This document shows, piece after piece, positions 31,932 to 36,582 of a DNA stretch of 36,582 nt (positions within the stretch are counted from its first letter, which is position 1; every line of letters begins with the position of its first letter). Source of the DNA: UBA1151 sp963579925 (GTDB lineage: Bacteria; Chloroflexota; Dehalococcoidia; Lucifugimonadales; Lucifugimonadaceae); NCBI GenBank assembly GCA_963579925.1, contig CAUZJA010000003.1, forward strand, positions 1 through 36,582. The letters are read 5' to 3'. The translations under genes were made by a program, and so were the position numbers. The notes beneath the pieces are model-generated. The model was given only the letters and a program-made list of their open reading frames with translations. It had not been told where the DNA came from and made no database searches.

Positions 31932-33860
31932 CTAGGCGCCTTCAGGCTCTGGTGGCCTGCTGGTGGCCGGCTCATCTGGAGTTGGCTCGTCACTCGAGTT
32001 GTCCTCAATAACCGGGGCGGCAGTCACCGATGTCCCCGTGGGTCGGGGCGGAACCGGATCGCCTTGAACGATGGCTTCAATCTCATGGGCCTCGATGGTC
32101 TCATGCTCAAGAAGGTACTCGGCGATCCGAGTGAGAGCATCCATGTTCTCGCTGATGGACTTCTTAGCCTGCTGCAAGCCCATCTCGATCTCGGCATCAA
32201 TCTCTTCATCGATGATCGCCTCAGTCCTCAGACTGTAGTCACGCTCTCCACCAAGATCTTTGCCAAGGAAGACCATCTCTTGCCGTTTTCCAAACGACCT
32301 TGGCCCAAGCCTCTCACTCATACCGTATCGGGTGACCATTGCTTTCGCGATGTCGGTCGCCTTCTCGATGTCGTTAGAAGCTCCAGTAGTGATGGAGTCG
32401 AACTTGATCTGCTCGGCAGCTCTGCCACCCATCGCTGCTGCGATGTTTGAACGGAACTGCTCCTTGGTCTGCAACGTGCGCTCTTCATCAGGCACGTAGC
32501 GCGTGTATCCACCCATCTGGCCGCGAGCCACGATGGAGATCTTGTGCACGTTGTCAGCTTCTGGATCCAACTGCGCCACCAGGGCGTGACCGCCCTCGTG
32601 GAAGGCAACAATCTCACGCTCATGCTGGCTGATGACGCGACTCTTTCTGGCTGGGCCGGCAATCACACGGTCGATCGCCTCAGCCATCTCATCAAATGAG
32701 ATCGTCTTCCGATTGCGTCGGGCAGCAAGAATAGCCGACTCATTGATGAGGTTTGCCAGATCAGCACCGCTGAATCCAGGGGTCTGCTTGGCAATCTCCT
32801 GGAGGTCCACACCCTCCTCGAACGGCTTGCCCTTGGCATGCACTTCAAGGATGGCGGTGCGGCCGCGGATGTCTGGTGCGTCAAGGATGACTTTTCGGTC
32901 GAACCTTCCCGGCCTCAAAAGCGCCGGGTCCAGGATGTCTGGGCGGTTGGTGGCTGCAATAACGATTACGTTGGTTCCGGATTCGAACCCATCCATCTCC
33001 ACAAGGATCTGGTTGAGGGTCTGCTCACGCTCATCGTGACCACCACCCAGACCAGCGCCTCGGTGACGACCGACGGCATCGATTTCGTCGACGAAGATGA
33101 TGCACGGTGCGTGTCGTCTCGCCTGCTCGAACAGGTCTCGGACACGGGATGCGCCAACACCGACGAACATCTCAACAAACTCCGAACCTGAAATGGAGAA
33201 GAACGGCACACCAGCTTCACCGGCAACGGCTCGGGCCAGCAACGTCTTACCGGTGCCGGGAGGTCCGATCAGCAGAACACCGGCGGGAATTCTGGCGCCC
33301 AGTGCGACGAACCGCTCAGGGTACTTCAGGAACTCAACCACTTCTTCCAGCTCTTGCTTGGCTTCCGGTGCGCCGGCAACGTCAAAGAATGTGACCGTTG
33401 CTTTGGTGCCAACAAACATTTTGGCTTTGCTGCGACCGAAGCCCATGGCCTGGTTTCCACTGCTCTGCGCCTGACGCATCATGAACATCAAGATTCCTCC
33501 GAAGAGGATCAGCGGCAAGAAATTGAACAGTATTCCAATAAAGCTACTTAGCCCACTGGAGCCTTTTACGGTGATTGCTACCCGACTAGTATCGACGCCT
33601 GAAGACTCCAAGGTCTCAACCAGGCTTGAGTTGGGTTCCTTCCTAGACCGGAACGTCTGCGTTCCGTCCCTTATGGTCAGATCTTCTCCAGTAACTTCAA
33701 TTTGAATTGGGCTGCCAGACTTGGCACGTGTAATTACATCGCTAATCGGAATGTCTTGAGAATCACCCAGCGGGTCATTGAAGAACACCAAGAATATGGT
33801 GATCACCCCAAGGACGATCAGTACGTAGACAAACCCATTGCGCATCCAACGGTTGCTCAC
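31932..33860 (-). CDS. ftsH: ATP-dependent zinc metalloprotease FtsH
   Basis: A 642-aa membrane-anchored AAA+ protease that degrades membrane and regulatory proteins. Membrane segments are residues 9-27 and about 106-127, with a periplasmic domain between. Walker A is GPPGTGKT at 199-206, Walker B is IIFVDEIDAVG around 254-263, and the second region of homology is ATNRPDILDPALLRPGRFDR. The zinc motif is HEGGH at 421-425 (most FtsH have HEAGH). The C-terminal tail is acidic and Pro-rich (SSDEPTPDEPATSRPPEPEG). The start is GTG at 33860, with GGAG about 10 nt upstream. It is convergent with the 93-aa gene, separated by a strong terminator. Confidence 0.97.
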   Translation of the reverse strand: MSNRWMRNGFVYVLIVLGVITIFLVFFNDPLGDSQDIPISDVITRAKSGSPIQIEVTGEDLTIRDGTQTFRSRKEPNSSLVETLESSGVDTSRVAITVKGSSGLSSFIGILFNFLPLILFGGILMFMMRQAQSSGNQAMGFGRSKAKMFVGTKATVTFFDVAGAPEAKQELEEVVEFLKYPERFVALGARIPAGVLLIGPPGTGKTLLARAVAGEAGVPFFSISGSEFVEMFVGVGASRVRDLFEQARRHAPCIIFVDEIDAVGRHRGAGLGGGHDEREQTLNQILVEMDGFESGTNVIVIAATNRPDILDPALLRPGRFDRKVILDAPDIRGRTAILEVHAKGKPFEEGVDLQEIAKQTPGFSGADLANLINESAILAARRNRKTISFDEMAEAIDRVIAGPARKSRVISQHEREIVAFHEGGHALVAQLDPEADNVHKISIVARGQMGGYTRYVPDEERTLQTKEQFRSNIAAAMGGRAAEQIKFDSITTGASNDIEKATDIAKAMVTRYGMSERLGPRSFGKRQEMVFLGKDLGGERDYSLRTEAIIDEEIDAEIEMGLQQAKKSISENMDALTRIAEYLLEHETIEAHEIEAIVQGDPVPPRPTGTSVTAAPVIEDNSSDEPTPDEPATSRPPEPEGA

Positions 33861-34186
33861 AGGGATGCTTCTCCATCACGAATAGTTGCGGCTTAAACGA
33901 CGGGGGACATCGGCGGCAACTGTTTTTGCGCCGAACATTGTTTTCGACGCGGGAATCTGCTTTCAGGTTCGCATTTAATGAACCCCCAGCAGAGTGTGGG
34001 AATACTGGTCCAATCGTAGCACAGGGTTGTTATCGCAACCATGAACAAAAACTAAAGATGAAGTTTCTGCGTGGGGAACATGCAAATTTCATTGACGCTC
34101 CGAGTGGCGCGTAGCTATAATTACAGCTTGTAAAAATGTTTGTCGCGCAGTTTGCGTGCACGTAACGTATTGAGGAGTGTTCTGGG
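33861..34186. other. 326-base divergent intergenic region ftsH/infC
   Basis: This stretch between ftsH and infC holds the infC promoter (34092-34121) and the infC leader (about 34128-34186). A short GGTTG/CAACC stem (34025-34040) also lies here. I see no clear promoter for ftsH and no gene. Confidence 0.6.
34092..34121 (+). promoter_or_regulatory. promoter of infC-rpmI-rplT
   Basis: TTGACG (34092-34097) and a perfect TATAAT (34116-34121) are 18 nt apart. Transcription would start near 34128, leaving a leader of about 60 nt before the ATA start of infC. This is the best sigma-70-type promoter in the window. Confidence 0.8.
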
Positions 34187-34753
34187 ATAGCAAAAGACTA
34201 CAGAATCAACCACCTGATTCGCGTACCTGAAGTGCGCTTGATTGGCTCGGGTGACGGCAATGACGGTGCCGAATCGGTCGTCATGGAAACGCGGGACGCT
34301 ATTACGCTTGCGCGAGAACGCGGTGTTGATCTGGTTGAGGTTGGCCCAAACCAATCTCCTCCAGTAGTAAAATTGCTCGACTATGGACGCTTCAAATTCG
34401 AAATATCAAAAAAGGCCAAGGAGGCCCGTAAGTCACAGGTCAAGACTGAACTAAGAGCGGTTCGTCTCTCACCAAAAATTGGCGAGCATGACATCCAGGC
34501 GAAGATTCGCAAAGTCAGAGAACTTCTGGCCGGCGGTGCGAAAGTCCGGGTGTTTGTCCGCATGAGAGGCCGAGAGAACCAGCATCCTGAGGTTGCAGTC
34601 AAAGTACTGAAAAGAGTGGCGGAAGCGGTAGCCAACGAGGCAAAATTGGAAAAAGCACCAACTGTTGAGGTTCGTGCAATCAGCATCGTCCTAGCTCCTG
34701 GCGCAAGTCTGCCAGTGGGCGCATCACCCGGAAATAACGAATCAAATGCCTAA
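34187..34753 (+). CDS. infC: translation initiation factor IF-3, with ATA start
   Basis: IF-3 checks start-codon choice and blocks early 50S joining. Residues visible are DYRINHLIRVPEVRLIG at the N-terminus, ARERGVDLVEVGPNQSPPVV, DYGRFKFEISKKAKEARK, and in the C-domain LRAVRLSPKIGEHDIQAK and VRVFVRMRGRENQHPEV. The first ATG/GTG/TTG in frame is the TTG at 34232, 15 codons too late for the family N-terminus. ATA at 34187, nine bases after GAGGAG (34172-34177), gives the proper start, so the protein is 188 aa. Non-AUG starts (AUU, AUA) are known to make infC self-repressing in other bacteria, since IF-3 rejects them. The stop overlaps rpmI by 8 bases. Confidence 0.95.
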   Translation: MAKDYRINHLIRVPEVRLIGSGDGNDGAESVVMETRDAITLARERGVDLVEVGPNQSPPVVKLLDYGRFKFEISKKAKEARKSQVKTELRAVRLSPKIGEHDIQAKIRKVRELLAGGAKVRVFVRMRGRENQHPEVAVKVLKRVAEAVANEAKLEKAPTVEVRAISIVLAPGASLPVGASPGNNESNA

Positions 34754-34940
34754 AATCAAAACGCACAAAGGCGCCAAGCGCCGATTTCACATCACTGGGA
34801 CCGGAAAGGTCGTCAGAACCAAAGGCCCCAAGAGCCACTTCCGTCGCAACAAAGCGGCGCGGGTGAAGCGCATGCTGGACAAAAAAATCGGCGTGTCCAA
34901 GGCGTTCAGCAAGAAGATCAAGCAGTTCTTGCCCTCGTAG
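34746..34940 (+). CDS. rpmI: 50S ribosomal protein L35
   Basis: A 64-aa bL35, strongly basic, with the family segments MPKIKTHKGAKRRFHITGTG, KSHFRRNKAARVKRML and a tail rich in Lys (SKKIKQFLPS). It starts at ATG 34746 inside the 3' end of infC (8-base overlap), so its translation is coupled to that of infC. The order infC-rpmI-rplT is typical of bacteria. Confidence 0.97.
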   Translation: MPKIKTHKGAKRRFHITGTGKVVRTKGPKSHFRRNKAARVKRMLDKKIGVSKAFSKKIKQFLPS

Positions 34941-34950
34941 ATACCTAAGC

Positions 34951-34977
34951 GTCTCGTGCAGCAATGTCTCATGAGAC
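34951..34977 (+). promoter_or_regulatory. stem-loop between rpmI and rplT
   Basis: GTCTCGTG (34951-34958) can pair with CATGAGAC (34970-34977) around an 11-nt loop (one G-U pair), or the second half can fold on itself as the palindrome GTCTCATGAGAC (34966-34977). It lies 10-24 nt upstream of the rplT Shine-Dalgarno. L20 in other bacteria binds an mRNA structure to control this operon, so a similar role is possible; this is inferred. Confidence 0.4.
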
Positions 34978-35000
34978 TACGACCACGGAGATACCCGAAA

Positions 35001-35363
35001 TTGTCAAGAGTTAAGACAGGCTTCACGCGCAGCCGACGACACAAGTCCGTAATGAAGGCTGTCCGCGGACATCGCGGAGCCCGAAGCACCCGGTTCAGCA
35101 CGGCAAAAGAGTCTCTGATTCACAGCCTGGCATACGCCACGGCACACCGACGCCTCCGCAAGCGTGACATGCGCAGGCTCTGGATCACTCGCATCAACGC
35201 CGCAGCACACCTGCACGACCTGAGCTACAGCAAGTTCATCCGTGGACTGAAGCTGGCAGAGGTTGAAGTTGATCGAAAGGTCCTCGCTGAGCTCTCAGTA
35301 CGTGAGCCAGGTGCATTCGCAACACTCGCTGCGACTGCTCAGACCGCTCTAGCAGCAGCCTAA
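35001..35363 (+). CDS. rplT: 50S ribosomal protein L20
   Basis: A 120-aa bL20, very basic, with SRVKTGFTRSRRHKSVMKAV, RGHRGARSTRFSTAKESLIH, and RRLRKRDMRRLWITRINAAA. It binds 23S rRNA during early 50S assembly. The frame is open from 34956, but the TTG at 35001 gives the usual L20 N-terminus and has GGAG (34987-34990) 10 bases upstream. Its stop overlaps the stop of the convergent hydrolase gene by 4 bases. Confidence 0.95.
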   Translation: MSRVKTGFTRSRRHKSVMKAVRGHRGARSTRFSTAKESLIHSLAYATAHRRLRKRDMRRLWITRINAAAHLHDLSYSKFIRGLKLAEVEVDRKVLAELSVREPGAFATLAATAQTALAAA

Positions 35364-36298
35364 ACGTCTGAGTTGGTCGGGTCCCGCTCGATCGGGACTC
35401 CAACCCATTTGTCCAGAAATGAGAGTACGCGCTCCGCGTACTGCTCTGGAGCCGTGCGATACCCCTGAGCGTGCCCCGCGCCCTCTATGAGCCACGTCTC
35501 GCCAGCTCCCGACTCCACCGCCCGTGCCAGTAGCCGATAGTGGATCATCGGAACGATATCATCCTGCCCGCCGTGAATCAGTAGCACCGGAACGTTGGAT
35601 TCAGATACCGCTCTCATTGGGCTTACAGCGCGCATATCGATTCCGAACAGAATCTTCGCCATTGCACGCATACCCGGCTTGAATATCTTTAGCGGCGTCA
35701 GGTTGCCGGACATGCTCTGCGTCACCCGGAGTTCAAGGTCTGCGAACGAGCTATCAGACACAACCGCCGCTGCGCCGCCGTACGTTCCACACGTCAGCAA
35801 CGCCACAGCACCGCCGAGCGAGAAGCCAACTACGCCGATACGATCCTCGGTCACGCCCATCGACTCCAAATACCGCAACGCGCCGATGAGGTCGCGTTGT
35901 TCGTGATATCCGGCTGAGGCTGGTTTGGCGCGGGAAGTGCCACACCCTCGCATATCGAACATGAAGACGGAATAGCCCGCCTTCACGAGATCGCGAGCGA
36001 GTGGCAGCGCTCCAACTTCTGGATCGGCACGATGTGCAGAGTGACCATGAACAACGACCACCCATCGAGCGTCTTCATCTGTTGATGTGGCGGCCCTGAT
36101 CAGCCATCCACTGAGCGACAGTCTGTCACCAGCGCTTCGAAATGAAATCTGCGTGTAATCGAGACCCACCGTCTCAGGATCGTCCAACAGAGGGCGTCGC
36201 TCAGTATTAGTGAGGCCTTTCGCCATCAGCGCGGAAATCCCAACGTAGGTGCCAGCGGTCGCACCCAGCCCAAATCCAACTGCCTTTGTCCATTTCAT
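35360..36298 (-). CDS. alpha/beta hydrolase, membrane-anchored
   Basis: A 312-aa serine hydrolase. Residues 5-26 (KAVGFGLGATAGTYVGISALM) form an N-terminal membrane anchor or uncleaved signal. The catalytic domain has VVVHGHSAHRADPEVG (oxyanion region), Ser160 in VVGFSLGGAVALL, Asp246 or Asp247 in LLIHGGQDDIVPM and His276 in IEGAGHAQGY. It looks like an esterase/lipase or peptidase-like hydrolase of the BEM46/FrsA-like kind; the substrate is unknown. The ATG at 36298 is used. It is convergent with rplT (4-base overlap of stops) and downstream of the heme O synthase gene on the same strand. Confidence 0.88.
   Translation of the reverse strand: MKWTKAVGFGLGATAGTYVGISALMAKGLTNTERRPLLDDPETVGLDYTQISFRSAGDRLSLSGWLIRAATSTDEDARWVVVVHGHSAHRADPEVGALPLARDLVKAGYSVFMFDMRGCGTSRAKPASAGYHEQRDLIGALRYLESMGVTEDRIGVVGFSLGGAVALLTCGTYGGAAAVVSDSSFADLELRVTQSMSGNLTPLKIFKPGMRAMAKILFGIDMRAVSPMRAVSESNVPVLLIHGGQDDIVPMIHYRLLARAVESGAGETWLIEGAGHAQGYRTAPEQYAERVLSFLDKWVGVPIERDPTNSDV
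35372..35404. terminator. hairpin just after rplT
   Basis: GTTGG (35372-35376) pairs with CCAAC (35400-35404), and GTCCCG (35381-35386) with CGGGAC (35393-35398), around a 6-nt loop. It starts 8 bases beyond the rplT stop but lies inside the last codons of the opposite-strand hydrolase. No T-tract follows, so termination is uncertain. Confidence 0.4.
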
Positions 36299-36386
36299 AT
36301 TGCATTCACTCTATGCGGAGTAGAGGCGAGTTGCCAGTGTGACGGAGTTGGACGGCGAGTGGAGGCAATACCTCACGTTCAAGTCT

Positions 36387-36582
36387 CTAATCGAACGTAG
36401 CGTCCAGCATCATCAGCCCAAATAGCAACGTCAGGTACAGCAGCGAATAGAGGTACAACTCCACCACAGCCTTGCGTTCCGTATTCCACCATAACCGTGC
36501 GGCGAATCCTATGTAGATCACGTCCAGCACAAGCGAACCGACCAGGTAGAGCAACGAAAGATGGTCTGTAGTCACGTAGAGC
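36387..36582 (-). CDS. ctaB: protoheme IX farnesyltransferase (heme O synthase), C-terminal end
   Basis: The last 65 residues of a heme O synthase, which attaches a farnesyl tail to heme b for cytochrome oxidase. The two final membrane segments are visible: SLLYLVGSLVLDVIYIGFAA and LYLYSLLYLTLLFGLMMLD, joined by the short basic turn RLWWNTERKAVVE, as in the CtaB/CyoE family. The frame runs off the window end, so the catalytic Asp-rich motifs are not in view. The GTG at 36575 is not the start. The 88 bases to the next gene hold nothing I can name. Confidence 0.8.
   Translation of the reverse strand, partial: LYVTTDHLSLLYLVGSLVLDVIYIGFAARLWWNTERKAVVELYLYSLLYLTLLFGLMMLDATFD

Noticed and set aside
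32586..32600. FtsH HEGGH instead of HEAGH as a sign of inactivation
   Set aside because: The zinc-binding His residues and catalytic Glu are kept; Ala to Gly is a mild change.
1..36582. CRISPR, transposase, integrase or phage genes
   Set aside because: No regularly spaced repeats, no DDE-type or recombinase motifs, and no phage structural genes were found on either strand.

Overview
This window looks like a chromosomal segment of an uncultivated bacterium, most likely a marine Chloroflexota of the SAR202/Dehalococcoidia type. That placement is an inference. It rests on moderate GC content, dense short operons, frequent TTG and GTG starts, the DUF1800/DUF1501/NHL cassette, a ceramidase-like hydrolase, and the mix of housekeeping genes. 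I see no tRNA or rRNA gene, no CRISPR array, no insertion sequence and no prophage.

Layout. Positions 1-5531 hold an accessory mixture: the end of a frameshifted MBL-rhodanese gene, a D-2-hydroxyacid dehydrogenase, a pseudouridine synthase, a short LuxR-type HTH gene, a ceramidase-like hydrolase, a toxin-antitoxin pair with the toxin gene first, and a small membrane protein. Positions 5633-9262 hold a plus-strand DUF1800, DUF1501 and NHL-repeat cassette. Positions 9386-12211 hold lysS and serS. Positions 12223-19169 hold a minus-strand run of ligA, a large unrecognised protein, pth and a metallopeptidase-like lipoprotein. A DUF1015 gene follows on the plus strand (19284-20579).

Positions 20611-30485 are a long minus-strand run. 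Read in the transcription direction it is: MBL hydrolase, CPBP protease, trpA, aroH-type chorismate mutase, class I DAHP synthase, ribF, tyrS, a decayed GAF/receiver pair, a class V aminotransferase, and two tandem redoxin lipoproteins. The tail of the window has a GNAT and a flavin/F420-type oxidoreductase, a small unknown gene, ftsH, infC-rpmI-rplT, an alpha/beta hydrolase, and the 3' end of a heme O synthase gene.

The most interesting content is the pair of tandem redoxin lipoproteins (20611-21336 and 21399-22199). Each has an in-frame TGA exactly where a peroxiredoxin-like CxxC motif should have its first cysteine, giving U-T-H-C and U-T-F-C. A stem-loop with a G-starting apical loop lies the same distance (21 nt) after each TGA. 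They are best read as selenoproteins; the upstream copy also carries an in-frame TAA between its lipoprotein signal and its redoxin domain. Other points of interest are non-canonical start codons for infC (ATA) and lysS (ATT), and a perfect 16-bp hairpin inside the ribF coding sequence. There are also single-base frameshifts in two genes, which could be real or assembly errors.
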